Source: an uncultured Monoglobus sp.
GTDB lineage: Bacteria > Bacillota > Clostridia > Monoglobales > Monoglobaceae
DNA: 64,000 nucleotides
Reading direction: 5' to 3'
Assembly (NCBI GenBank): GCA_947628795.1
Contig: CANRBF010000006.1
Span: 1-64,000, forward strand
The position numbers were made by a program, and so were the translations under genes. This document shows positions 30,465 through 39,628 of the stretch, piece after piece (within the stretch, counting starts at the first letter, position 1; each line of letters begins with the position of its first letter). The notes beneath the pieces are model-generated. The model saw only the letters and a list, made by a program, of their open reading frames with translations, was not told where the DNA came from and made no database searches.

Positions 30465-31877
30465 TTACTCGATCAGATCCGCGTCGGGATCGTCGTCATC
30501 TTCCGAGGACGTGTCCGCGCGATCGCTGTCGTTTGAGATTTCGTCCTCATCGGAGGAAGAATCCTCAACATTCGATTTTGATTTCGGCCTCGGAGTCGCC
30601 GTCGCTTTGGGCGATTTGGTCGATTTAGGATTTGCTGTGGATTTTGATCCCCTTTCCTCATCGCTTTCGTCGTCATTTTTATTTGATTTCTTTGCATCCT
30701 CCTCGTCAAGTTCCTCGTCCGGGTCGGGCGTGGCATCGCTTTCGATAACTATCGGCGTCCTGTAGTTCGCAGAACGGACGTACAGCTTTGAGTCGCGGAA
30801 ATCAATTATCGCGTGCTCATACGGAGAAAGATTATTGTTTATCACCGTGGCGGTAAATTTCGCCTTATACTCGAAATCGTCAAATGCGCCGAACCATACC
30901 TCCAGTCTGTCTTCTATTGTAAATTTTACATCATTCACATTTTCGGCGTCAAACTTGGTCGTTCGTTCAAGGAGCCCCGCGCCGGCAAGCGCTTTGAGCG
31001 CGCTCAATACCGACTCAAGTTTTTCATTGTCGCTGCTCTCGATTCTTTTTCCGACGTCATATTTTTTTAGCTCCACGCCGTAAACCACCGGCGCGCTGTA
31101 TATAACGGCCCCGCTCTGAGTGCGCTGCACTCCCCCGTCCTTTGGCTCAGCGTCCTTCGGTTCGTCACTTGGCTCGGGCGTGTCCTCGGGAGTATCGTCC
31201 ACAAAAAATCTGTTCCCGTCCTCGTCAAACTCATAATGTCCTCCGTTTACGCGGTAGATCGGGTCGCCGTCGTCGTCATAACCCCAGATGGTGCCGTCGG
31301 CTGTTGAATTCGGATCGGGCTCGTCCGAATCATTCTCGTCATCCTCGTCATCGGGCGCGGGCGTTCCGGACGGCTCCGGCTGCTCGGTTATTTTTGTCTT
31401 TATGATCTCCTCCGCGTCCGCGGAATTCAGCACATCCAGAACTCCGCCGTTCATGTCGGTCACCGCCAGGCCGCCCGTCAAATTAAAATACGCGGACGGG
31501 TGCCTCTCCACGACGGTGATCCTGATCGTGTCGGGCAGTTCTCGAGTTATCTCGCAGCTTTCGATGTAATCAAGCTCCTCGATATGTTTTTTCTTATCCG
31601 AAAGGGATGTCAGAAAAATATTCTTTCCCGTTTGTATCCCGGAGGTCTGAGCGAGGACATCGGAGCTGATTTTGGTGTTTCCCTCGCATGCCACAGTGTC
31701 TATATCAAAAGCGGGAGCGAATAAAAAAACGCATACCAAAATCACCGCAAGCGCCGCCGCTCCGGCCGCGCACATCGCGATCACGCGCGTTTTTATCGGA
31801 TCGCGTCTTCGCGCTCGGCGCCTCGGCCGTTTTTTTCTGTTTGCGTTGTTTGCTCGTCCGATGTTTCTTTCGTTCAT
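30465..31877 (-). CDS. ftsQ: Cell division protein FtsQ/DivIB with acidic extensions
   Basis: A 470-residue bitopic membrane protein. A very basic cytoplasmic N-terminus (NRKKRPRRRARRRDPIKTR) precedes one membrane segment (about 32-54). The POTRA domain follows (FDIDTVACEGNTKISSDVLA to RITVVERHPSAYFNL). Two unusual low-complexity regions are present: an Asp/Glu/Pro insert at about 160-245 and a C-terminal tail of about 75 residues that alternates Lys/Pro/Thr and Asp/Glu/Ser. Normal DivIB has about 260-290 residues. It links the divisome to wall synthesis and ends the dcw cluster. The start is an ATG, with AGGAG seven bases before it. Confidence 0.85.
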   Translation of the reverse strand: MNERNIGRANNANRKKRPRRRARRRDPIKTRVIAMCAAGAAALAVILVCVFLFAPAFDIDTVACEGNTKISSDVLAQTSGIQTGKNIFLTSLSDKKKHIEELDYIESCEITRELPDTIRITVVERHPSAYFNLTGGLAVTDMNGGVLDVLNSADAEEIIKTKITEQPEPSGTPAPDDEDDENDSDEPDPNSTADGTIWGYDDDGDPIYRVNGGHYEFDEDGNRFFVDDTPEDTPEPSDEPKDAEPKDGGVQRTQSGAVIYSAPVVYGVELKKYDVGKRIESSDNEKLESVLSALKALAGAGLLERTTKFDAENVNDVKFTIEDRLEVWFGAFDDFEYKAKFTATVINNNLSPYEHAIIDFRDSKLYVRSANYRTPIVIESDATPDPDEELDEEDAKKSNKNDDESDEERGSKSTANPKSTKSPKATATPRPKSKSNVEDSSSDEDEISNDSDRADTSSEDDDDPDADLIE

Positions 31878-31909
31878 GACAATTCTCCTATATTATATTC
31901 TGAATTTTT

Positions 31910-33202
31910 CTAATAGCTCTTTTTTATGTCCGCTCCAAGCGCCTCAAAGTCGGCGGCTATATTCTCATATCCGCGCTCAATATAGTCCGCCCCGTATACG
32001 CGCGTGGTTCCGTCCGCGATCAATCCCCCGATCACCATAGCGGCTCCTCCTCTTAAATCAAAGGCTCTGACCTCGGCCCCGCTCAAACATTCTCTGCCCC
32101 GCACAATGGCGTGGCATATGTTCACGTCTATATCGGCTCCCAGCTTGACAAGCTCCGGCGCGTGCCTGAATCGGTTCTCAAAAATCGACTCGACAAACAC
32201 GGTGGCGCCTTTCGCTATCGTCATAGCCGCCATAAAAGCGGGCTGCGCGTCGGTGGGGAAACCGGGGTAGTACAAGGTCTTGATCCTCTTGACCGCCTTC
32301 GGGCGTCCGTTCATTTCTATCACGGCTCCGTCCGCAGTTATTTTGATATCCGCGCCCATATCTCTCAGAACCGCCAAACAAATCGACAAATGTTCCGGAT
32401 TCACGCCATGCAGATCGATTTTTCCTCCGCATGCCGCCGCGGCGGACATATATGTAAGCGCGGCTATTCGATCGGGCATTATTTCAAACTCCGCGCCGCG
32501 CAGACATTTTACTCCGTTTATCACAATAACATCGCTGCCGGCGCCTCGGATATCAGCGCCCATCGCGTTGAGAAAATTCTGCAGATCAACGATCTCAGGC
32601 TCTCTGGCGGCGTTCCTGATGACCGTCTCGCCATCCGATTTAGCCATGAGCAGCATTATGTTTTCGGTGGCTCCCACGCTCGGGCAAAGAAGCGGCACCT
32701 GCGCGGGTTTTAGTCCCGAATGAACGCGGCAGCGGATCCTTCCGCCTTCTTCATCTATCCTCACGCCCAGTCTCCTGAACGCGCCGAGATGCATATCTAT
32801 CGGTCTTAACCCGATCTCGCACCCTCCGGGATAACCCAGCTCGGCCTCTCCGTTTCGCGAGAGCATAGCTCCCATAAACAATATCGAGGACCGCATGCGG
32901 TTCATCATATCATTCTCGATAACCGTGCCGAACACGTTTTCCGCGTCGGTCTCGACAGCTTTCTCCTTTTCGTAATAAGCGCATCTGCAGCCAAGTCTTT
33001 CCAAGATCTCGACAGTGTTTTCCACATCGGTGAGACACGGGCAGTTTTTCAGACGGCAGCGGCCTTTTTCGCACAGCAGACATGCGGTCAGGCATGGAAG
33101 CGCGGCGTTTTTGCAGCCCTGAACTCGTATCTCTCCCGACAGCTTTCTTCTTCCGTTAACGCTTAAACAGCTTGTCACATAAATCCCTCCGTTTTTACGC
33201 AT
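31910..33202 (-). CDS. murA: UDP-GlcNAc 1-carboxyvinyltransferase
   Basis: A 430-residue EPSP-synthase-fold enzyme for the first committed step of peptidoglycan synthesis. The KNAALPCL loop, the PGGCEIGLRPIDMHL loop with the catalytic Cys (fosfomycin target) and the late YERGYENI-like VYGADYIERGYENI motif are present. It is encoded in the dcw cluster between murG and ftsQ, as often in Clostridia. The ATG follows AAGGG by seven bases. The active-site Cys suggests fosfomycin sensitivity by knowledge of the family. Confidence 0.94.
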   Translation of the reverse strand: MRKNGGIYVTSCLSVNGRRKLSGEIRVQGCKNAALPCLTACLLCEKGRCRLKNCPCLTDVENTVEILERLGCRCAYYEKEKAVETDAENVFGTVIENDMMNRMRSSILFMGAMLSRNGEAELGYPGGCEIGLRPIDMHLGAFRRLGVRIDEEGGRIRCRVHSGLKPAQVPLLCPSVGATENIMLLMAKSDGETVIRNAAREPEIVDLQNFLNAMGADIRGAGSDVIVINGVKCLRGAEFEIMPDRIAALTYMSAAAACGGKIDLHGVNPEHLSICLAVLRDMGADIKITADGAVIEMNGRPKAVKRIKTLYYPGFPTDAQPAFMAAMTIAKGATVFVESIFENRFRHAPELVKLGADIDVNICHAIVRGRECLSGAEVRAFDLRGGAAMVIGGLIADGTTRVYGADYIERGYENIAADFEALGADIKKSY

Positions 33203-33250
33203 ATTAAATCCCTTTTAAAGATATAGTATGCGCCTCAAACGGGTTTGTGA

Positions 33251-34357
33251 TTAAGCCGTAAGCCGTTTTACCTCGTTATATATATCCTCGGTGGCGGTGA
33301 CAGTCCCGGCATTTTTCGCCGCTCGCCGCATCTCCGCGAGCTTTTGCTTATCAAAGGCCAGCTCTTCGATCACTCCGCTAAGCGCCTCGGGCGTGAATTC
33401 CTTTTCAAGGATCACTCCGGCCCCGCCTTCTTTTTCAACCGCTCTGGCGTTGTGCTCCTGATGGTTGGCGGTCACATAAGGCGACGGAACAAGCACCGAC
33501 GGCTTGCCGAGAGCTGTCAGCTCGCTGAGCGTGCTGGCGCCCGCGCGGCAGACCACCAAATCGGCAGCCGCCATAACGATGTCCATGTCATATATATATT
33601 CGTTGACATCGATATCGGGATATTTCTCGATATCGACTCCGTTTTGTTTGAATCTCTCTATAACCGCGTCATATTGATGAAACTTTCCGGTACCCATCAT
33701 TATGCGGTATTTTTTGCTCTCGGCGACGCTTGATATCCAGTCAACAACCGTTTTGTTAAAGTCCTTAGCGCCCAGACTGCCGCCGAAAAACACAATAAAA
33801 GGCCGCTCGTCAAGCTTAAGTCTGCGGCGCGCGTCAAACGGATCCGCGGACAAGATCGACGGCCGCACCGGATTTCCCGTATACAGCACGCGCTTTGCTT
33901 TGCGCATATAATCCGCCGCGGGCCTGGCTCCGATCGCCACAGTGTCGACATAGGGCGCCAGCATACGGGTGGTCACGCCCGGATAGGCGTTTGACTCATG
34001 CACCAATGTGGGGATACCCGTTTTTGCGGCCGCAAGCAATACCGGCCCGCAGACATAACCCCCGGTGCCGATCACCATATCCGGCTTAAACTCCTTAATG
34101 ATTTTTTTTGAAGCCGCGTAGCTCATGGGCAGCTCAAAAATATTTTTAAAGTTCTGCAAATTAAGCGTCCGCTCAAAGCCGTGTATTTTTATAAGATAGA
34201 GCTTATGGTTAAGTCTCGGTATAAGCTCAGCCTCAAGGCCTTCCTTTGTACCTACGAAAGCTATATCCGTTTTTTCCTGTCCGCAAATATAATTGGCGAT
34301 GGCAAGAGCGGGATTAATATGTCCCGCGGTGCCGCCGCCCGCAAATAAAATTCTCAT
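33251..34357 (-). CDS. murG: Lipid II synthase MurG
   Basis: A 368-residue GT28 glycosyltransferase. MRILFAGGGTAGHINPALAI gives the N-terminal G-loop. GTGGYVCGPVLLAA, FFGGSLGAKDFN and the C-terminal RAGASTLSELTALGKPSVLV region bind UDP-GlcNAc. It adds GlcNAc to lipid I on the cytoplasmic face of the membrane. The start at 34357 follows AGGAGAGGG and lies one base after the ftsW stop. Confidence 0.95.
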   Translation of the reverse strand: MRILFAGGGTAGHINPALAIANYICGQEKTDIAFVGTKEGLEAELIPRLNHKLYLIKIHGFERTLNLQNFKNIFELPMSYAASKKIIKEFKPDMVIGTGGYVCGPVLLAAAKTGIPTLVHESNAYPGVTTRMLAPYVDTVAIGARPAADYMRKAKRVLYTGNPVRPSILSADPFDARRRLKLDERPFIVFFGGSLGAKDFNKTVVDWISSVAESKKYRIMMGTGKFHQYDAVIERFKQNGVDIEKYPDIDVNEYIYDMDIVMAAADLVVCRAGASTLSELTALGKPSVLVPSPYVTANHQEHNARAVEKEGGAGVILEKEFTPEALSGVIEELAFDKQKLAEMRRAAKNAGTVTATEDIYNEVKRLTA

Positions 34358-34358
34358 A

Positions 34359-35627
34359 TCACAGCACCCTCTCCTGTCTTGAGACATTCAAAATTAGTCC
34401 GATCTCCGCCATCGTTATGGCAAGGGCCGTTCCGCCGTAGCTGAAAAACGGCATCGGCATTCCGGTAACAGGAAACGAAGCCGACACAACTCCTATGTTG
34501 AGCAAAGCCTGAACGCCTATTAATCCTATACAGCCGACCACAATAAGCGTGCCAAGCATATCGGGAGCTTTTTGCGCTATTCTTATTCCCCGCCAAACAA
34601 GACAGATAAACAGAATAATAACAACTATGACCCCGAACCAACCGAGCTCCTCGGCGAGAACCGAAAAAATAAAGTCGTTGTGAGGCTCGGGCAAAGACAT
34701 ATACTTTTGACGGCTCTGACCGAAACCAACGCCGAAAATTCCGCCGGAGCCGATGGCGTACAGCGACTGCACTATCTGCCAGCCGGAACCTTGCTTATCG
34801 CCGAACGGGTCCATAAAAGCGGTGATCCTCTGAAGTCTGTATGGCGATGTTATGACCATCACTATTAATCCAACCACAACAGGAATACACATTATTCCGA
34901 AATGACGATATTTTGCTCCCGCCGCGAACATCATCAAAAGGCCGGTGAAAACAATAAGGATCGTGGCGCTGAAATGCGGCTCCATCAGCAGAAGCACGAC
35001 CACAACAGCCAAAATTCCCAAACACGGCAAAAATCCGGTAAAGAAGTGTCCCAATTTTGCCTGATATTTGTCTAGATACATAGCCACAACAAGTATAGTG
35101 GCAAGCTTCATGATCTCGGACGGCTGGAAACCGAACAGCCATCTTGTCGCGCCTCCGGCGGTTGTTCCCACGCCCGGTATAAGCACCATGATCAGCATGA
35201 TTATTCCGGCGCAATACATGATTGGCGAAATTTTCGCCAAAACATGATAATCGATCATCATAAAGAAAAACATTAAAATAACTCCCAGCCCGAGGCCGCC
35301 CAGCTGTTTTTTTACATAATACAAGCTGTCGCCTTTCTGGGTGGCATACGCGCGCGAACTGCTGGCGCTGTAAAGCATTATTATGCCGAAGGCCACAAGT
35401 ATGATCGTAAACATCAAAAACTGATAGTCAAATGCGCCCAGTCTGATTTTTTTGTCACCTATTCTAAGTATATTTTTCGCGGTCACGCGCACGCCGACAG
35501 GCCCGGCAGTTCCGCGATCCGCGCGGGCGCGTCCTTCCGGCTCGAGCCGCCGCGCCTCGTTATACGAATAACCCCGCTCTCCGCCGGGTCTCCGTCCATT
35601 ATTCATATTTCTGTTATGATCCGCCAA
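34359..35627 (-). CDS. ftsW: FtsW/SpoVE-type lipid II polymerase
   Basis: A SEDS-family protein of about 422 residues with around ten membrane segments. It shows YSASSSRAYA early and the SEDS signatures RLQRITAFMDPFGDKQGSGWQ (split by loops), VGFGQSRQKYMSLPEPHNDF and PVTGMPMPFFSYGGTAL. It polymerises glycan strands with its cognate PBP, probably the SpoVD-type protein upstream. The N-terminal about 55 residues are a polar Arg/Gly extension. Start choice is uncertain: TTG at 35627 sits six bases after GAGGTG, while GTG at 35636 overlaps that site. Confidence 0.92.
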   Translation of the reverse strand: MADHNRNMNNGRRPGGERGYSYNEARRLEPEGRARADRGTAGPVGVRVTAKNILRIGDKKIRLGAFDYQFLMFTIILVAFGIIMLYSASSSRAYATQKGDSLYYVKKQLGGLGLGVILMFFFMMIDYHVLAKISPIMYCAGIIMLIMVLIPGVGTTAGGATRWLFGFQPSEIMKLATILVVAMYLDKYQAKLGHFFTGFLPCLGILAVVVVLLLMEPHFSATILIVFTGLLMMFAAGAKYRHFGIMCIPVVVGLIVMVITSPYRLQRITAFMDPFGDKQGSGWQIVQSLYAIGSGGIFGVGFGQSRQKYMSLPEPHNDFIFSVLAEELGWFGVIVVIILFICLVWRGIRIAQKAPDMLGTLIVVGCIGLIGVQALLNIGVVSASFPVTGMPMPFFSYGGTALAITMAEIGLILNVSRQERVL

Positions 35628-35675
35628 TAAAATCACCTCACAGGGTATAAACCATCGAAATAATCCAATTATATC

Positions 35676-36653
35676 CTAACCGAAGAAATACATGACCGCG
35701 CAAAGCAGCAACGTCACAAGCGAGAACACGCACACGATCTTTTCTTCGCTCCAGCCGCACATTTCAAAATGATGATGAATGGGCGACATTTTGAATATTC
35801 GCTTGCCGGTCAGCTTGTAGGACGTCACCTGCATGATGACCGATAATGTCTCGATCACATAAACAAGACCGACAATAAGCAGCGTAAGAGGCTGACGCAG
35901 AGTTATGGCGAGACCGCAAACGGCGCCGCCGAGAAACAGCGAGCCCGTGTCGCCCATAAAAACCTTTGCCGGCTTTCTGTTATAAAACAAAAATCCCGCA
36001 AGCGCGCCCAGCATAATCGCGGCGAAAAGCGCCATCGCGCTGTTTTTTATCCTCAATGAGATCAAAAGATAAAACAGCATGACCACCATGGTTATGGTCG
36101 TGGCAAGGCCGTCAAGACCGTCTGTAAGATTAACGCTGTTGACCGTCGCGAGCATAACAAATATAATAAACGGGATATAGAACCAGTTCAAATCAATATT
36201 TGTCTTGGCAAACGGCAGGTCAATAACCGTTCCGGTATCTCCGAACACCGCGACAAAGGTCGCGAAAACCAACGACACCAAAAACTGCAAACTGAATTTC
36301 TGAACCGCGGTCAAACCCAGATTACGCTTTTTCACTACTTTTATATAGTCGTCAATAAATCCGATAACGCCGAACGACAGCGAAAGCAGCTCCACGATCA
36401 AAAGCTCGGTAAAACCGCCGCTTCTTCCGCCGAACAGAAAACCCCACAGGCAGGTGATAATGAGCGCCGCCGCCGAGGATATAATAAAAATTACTCCTCC
36501 CATAGTGGGGGTCCCGGATTTTGACGCGTGCCAGGACGGTCCGATCTCACGAATTTCCTGACCGAATTTAAGGCGTCTGAGCATGGGAATGGTAAACATT
36601 CCCAGCAAAAGCGACAGCGCTAGCGCCGCGATGCCTCCGATTATATAATACAT
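35676..36653 (-). CDS. mraY: Phospho-MurNAc-pentapeptide translocase
   Basis: A 325-residue membrane enzyme with ten predicted helices. It forms lipid I from UDP-MurNAc-pentapeptide and undecaprenyl phosphate. The motifs SGTPTMGGVIFI, the Asp-rich FIDDYIKVVKKRNLGL, NLTDGLDGLATT, FMGDTGSLFLGG and PIHHHFEMCGWSEEKI are all intact. The ATG at 36653 follows GGGAG by eight bases and gives the usual length. In most relatives murD follows; here ftsW follows directly. Confidence 0.95.
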   Translation of the reverse strand: MYYIIGGIAALALSLLLGMFTIPMLRRLKFGQEIREIGPSWHASKSGTPTMGGVIFIISSAAALIITCLWGFLFGGRSGGFTELLIVELLSLSFGVIGFIDDYIKVVKKRNLGLTAVQKFSLQFLVSLVFATFVAVFGDTGTVIDLPFAKTNIDLNWFYIPFIIFVMLATVNSVNLTDGLDGLATTITMVVMLFYLLISLRIKNSAMALFAAIMLGALAGFLFYNRKPAKVFMGDTGSLFLGGAVCGLAITLRQPLTLLIVGLVYVIETLSVIMQVTSYKLTGKRIFKMSPIHHHFEMCGWSEEKIVCVFSLVTLLLCAVMYFFG

Positions 36654-36700
36654 AAGTTTCTCTCCCATCAAATAAATTCAGAATTGCTCCAAATTCAAAT

Positions 36701-38104
36701 TTATTCCTTGTTTCCCAATTTATCGAGCGCCTCCGCGATTTTTTCAAGACGCATGCCTCTTGATCCCTTTATCCATACAACATCGCCTTTTCGGATGATC
36801 GAGCCGATTTTTTCTATGGCGTCAGGGCCGGATTCAAACTCATAAATATCATTGGTATTCATTCCGTGTTCAGCGGCGCCGCGCGCGATGTTTCGCGCCA
36901 TTTCTCCTATCGTGATCAGACAGTCGATATTTTTCTCGGCGCACATTCCGCCCACCTTGTAATGAGCCTCGACCGACTTGTCTCCAAGTTCAAGCATATC
37001 GCCCAGGCACGCCACCCTGCGCGCTCCGCCTCCGTTTTCCTCGGCGGTGAGTCTGAGAACGTCCATTCCGGACTCCATTGAGTCGGGACAGGCGTTGTAG
37101 CAATCGTTTATAACCGTAAAATCACGGTATTTGCTGACCGACTGCCTGAATCCCTCGGGCGCGAAATCATGCACGCCCTTGATCATATTCTTGACGCTGA
37201 CATTATATCTGTAACCCGTCAAAATAGCGGCAAGCGCGTTATAAATATGATGCACTCCGGGAACATTTGTTTCAAATCTGTGATCCTCGCCGTCTATGCG
37301 GACGGTGAACTCGCTTCCCGAAGAGAACAGCCGGATATCTTTGGCGACCAAGTCGCATGCCTTGTTTTCGATCCCGTAATACAAAGTCTCATATTCAAGC
37401 TCGCCGTTTTTTGACCAAAGCAGATCGTCGTCGCCGTTTAAAATAACGGTTCCGTCGATCGAAAGGCCGTCCAATATCTCGGTTTTTGCCTTTAAAATCC
37501 CCTCTCGGCTGCCCAGATGCTCAATATGCGATATTCCGATATTGGTGATAACCGCGGTGTCGGGCTTCACTATCCTCGACAGCCGCGAGATCTCGCCGAA
37601 CGCGCTCATGCCCATCTCTATAACGGCGGCCTCGTCGTCATCGGACAGACGGAAAAGCGTCAGGGGAACGCCTACCTCGTTGTTATAATTTCCCTCGGTT
37701 TTGAGAGTGGCAAATTCGGTGCTCATGACCGACGCTATCATGCCTTTGGTCGATGTTTTTCCGACGCTGCCCGTTATTCCTATCACCGGAATATTAAATC
37801 GGTCGCGATAGGCGGACGCTATATCGCGAAGCGCCTTAAAGGTGTCGTCCACCGCCACCACGGGCAGACCGCCGAAATCGCCTTCATCTTTATTCACAAC
37901 GCAGCAGACAGCACCGTTTTCCACCGCTCTCTCCACAAATCTGTGGCCGTTGTTGTTCTCGCCTCTGAGAGCCACAAACACTGTGCCCTCCTCAACTTCT
38001 CTGTCGTCGCGCACGATGTTTTTAACGATCTCGTCGCCGCTCAGATTACGGACCTCTCCGCCCGAGGCTTTCGCTATCGCGCTGACGTTCATACACCATT
38101 TCAT
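36701..38104 (-). CDS. murF: UDP-MurNAc-tripeptide--D-Ala-D-Ala ligase
   Basis: A 467-residue Mur ligase with an N-terminal UDP-binding domain, the ATP loop GITGSVGKTSTKGMI (about 112-126), NYNNEVGVPLTLF, and the C-terminal domain with INDCYNACPDSMESGM and CLGDMLELGD. It adds D-Ala-D-Ala to the UDP-MurNAc tripeptide in the cytoplasm. It lies between murE and mraY. AAGGAG precedes the ATG by eight bases. Confidence 0.95.
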   Translation of the reverse strand: MKWCMNVSAIAKASGGEVRNLSGDEIVKNIVRDDREVEEGTVFVALRGENNNGHRFVERAVENGAVCCVVNKDEGDFGGLPVVAVDDTFKALRDIASAYRDRFNIPVIGITGSVGKTSTKGMIASVMSTEFATLKTEGNYNNEVGVPLTLFRLSDDDEAAVIEMGMSAFGEISRLSRIVKPDTAVITNIGISHIEHLGSREGILKAKTEILDGLSIDGTVILNGDDDLLWSKNGELEYETLYYGIENKACDLVAKDIRLFSSGSEFTVRIDGEDHRFETNVPGVHHIYNALAAILTGYRYNVSVKNMIKGVHDFAPEGFRQSVSKYRDFTVINDCYNACPDSMESGMDVLRLTAEENGGGARRVACLGDMLELGDKSVEAHYKVGGMCAEKNIDCLITIGEMARNIARGAAEHGMNTNDIYEFESGPDAIEKIGSIIRKGDVVWIKGSRGMRLEKIAEALDKLGNKE

Positions 38105-38139
38105 AACTCTCTCTCCTTAATTTGCCTATATCTTAAAAT

Positions 38140-39585
38140 TCAGACCCCGAGAAGCTTTGTAACTATCTCACGCTCGTCAAATTTTATCGTGTCGGTCCCG
38201 AGTATCTGATATGTCTCATGGCCCTTGCCCGCAAGCAATATTATATCATCTTTTTGGGCATGGTCAAGAGCGTATTCGATAGCCTCAAACCTGTTTGTTA
38301 TCACAACATAATCGCAGTCTGTCTGCTTCACGCCCTCGACGACCTGCCGCACGATCTTTTCGGGATCCTCGGTGCGCGGATTATCGCTGGTGACAATGCA
38401 AAAATCCGAAAGCTCCGCCGCGATCTTACCCATCTTGGGGCGTTTGGTCGCGTCACGGTCGCCTCCGCAGCCGAACAGCGTCACGACACGTCCTTTGGCA
38501 AAACCTCTGATCGCGTTTATAACGTTCAGAAGTCCGTCGGGCGTGTGAGCGTAATCAATGATCACCGTGTAATCCGTGCCGGGTGTTTTAACGATCTCGA
38601 TCCTGCCCTTTACTCCGTGGGCGGTGTGTATTCCGTCGACCGCGTCTTTAAGAGATATCCCGTCCGCCAGACAGCAGCCTATGGCGGTCATGGCGTTGTA
38701 CACCGAAAATCTGCCGGGTATCGGCAGATCTACCCTTTGAGTCTCGCCTTTAAAGCTCAGGTCAAACTTAACGCCGTCGCTTCTGAGTTCAATATTCGAC
38801 GCCTTGAGGTCGCAGTCGCTGTCGATTCCGTAGGTTATAACGCTGTCGCAGGTCTCTTTTTCAAGCAGCAGCTTGCTGCCGCTGTCGTCGGCGTTTATCA
38901 CGCCGTTTTTACAGATGTTAAAGAGTATGCTTTTAGCGGCGAGATATTCCTCCATCGTCTTATGAAAGTCCAGGTGGTCCTGGGTTATATTGGTGAACGC
39001 TCCCACGTTAAACTCGCACGAGGTCACTCGGTCAAGAGCGAGCGCGTGGGACGAGACCTCCATGACAACATAGTCAACATTGTGTTTCGCTATCTCGTCA
39101 AAAAGCTGCATAAGCTCCAGAGAATCCGGAGTGGTGCGCGATGTTGGAATAACCATATCGCCTATCATATTCTGGTTCGTGCCGATAAGGCCGACCTTTT
39201 TGCCCATATGCTCAAGAATGGCCTTTATCAAATAAGTTGACGTGGTCTTGCCGTTGGTTCCGGTTATTCCTATAAGATTAAATTTTTTAAACGGATAATC
39301 ATAATATGTGGCGGCGATATGCGCCATTGCCTTTCTGGTGTTTTCGACGACCACGCAGGGCACGTCGACCGTGGGAAGATCATGCTCCGCCACAACCGCC
39401 ACCGCTCCGTTCTCCACCGCGGAGCGCGCAAACTTGTGCCCGTCGGTCGCGTATCCGGTTATGCAGACAAAAACATAACCCTGCTTCACTTTTCTGGAAT
39501 CATAGGCGACTCCGCTTATTTTCATTCCGCCGCCGCCCGACATTTTTTTGATTTTCACATCTTTAAGCAATTCCGATAAAGTCAT
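38140..39585 (-). CDS. murE: UDP-MurNAc-dipeptide--diaminopimelate (or Lys) ligase
   Basis: A 481-residue Mur ligase. The ATP loop is GITGTNGKTTSTYLI (about 109-123), with TTPDSLELMQLF and the C-terminal GCGGDRDATKRPKMG. The amino-acid selectivity motif reads TSDNPRTEDP; the DNPR form is the one linked to meso-diaminopimelate, so a DAP-type wall is likely. It is the first Mur ligase gene of the cluster, 36 bases before murF. GGAGAAGGG precedes its ATG. Confidence 0.95.
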   Translation of the reverse strand: MTLSELLKDVKIKKMSGGGGMKISGVAYDSRKVKQGYVFVCITGYATDGHKFARSAVENGAVAVVAEHDLPTVDVPCVVVENTRKAMAHIAATYYDYPFKKFNLIGITGTNGKTTSTYLIKAILEHMGKKVGLIGTNQNMIGDMVIPTSRTTPDSLELMQLFDEIAKHNVDYVVMEVSSHALALDRVTSCEFNVGAFTNITQDHLDFHKTMEEYLAAKSILFNICKNGVINADDSGSKLLLEKETCDSVITYGIDSDCDLKASNIELRSDGVKFDLSFKGETQRVDLPIPGRFSVYNAMTAIGCCLADGISLKDAVDGIHTAHGVKGRIEIVKTPGTDYTVIIDYAHTPDGLLNVINAIRGFAKGRVVTLFGCGGDRDATKRPKMGKIAAELSDFCIVTSDNPRTEDPEKIVRQVVEGVKQTDCDYVVITNRFEAIEYALDHAQKDDIILLAGKGHETYQILGTDTIKFDEREIVTKLLGV

Positions 39586-39628
39586 AACCCTTCTCCTTTT
39601 CCTGTCAATCGCGTAAATTTATTTTAAT

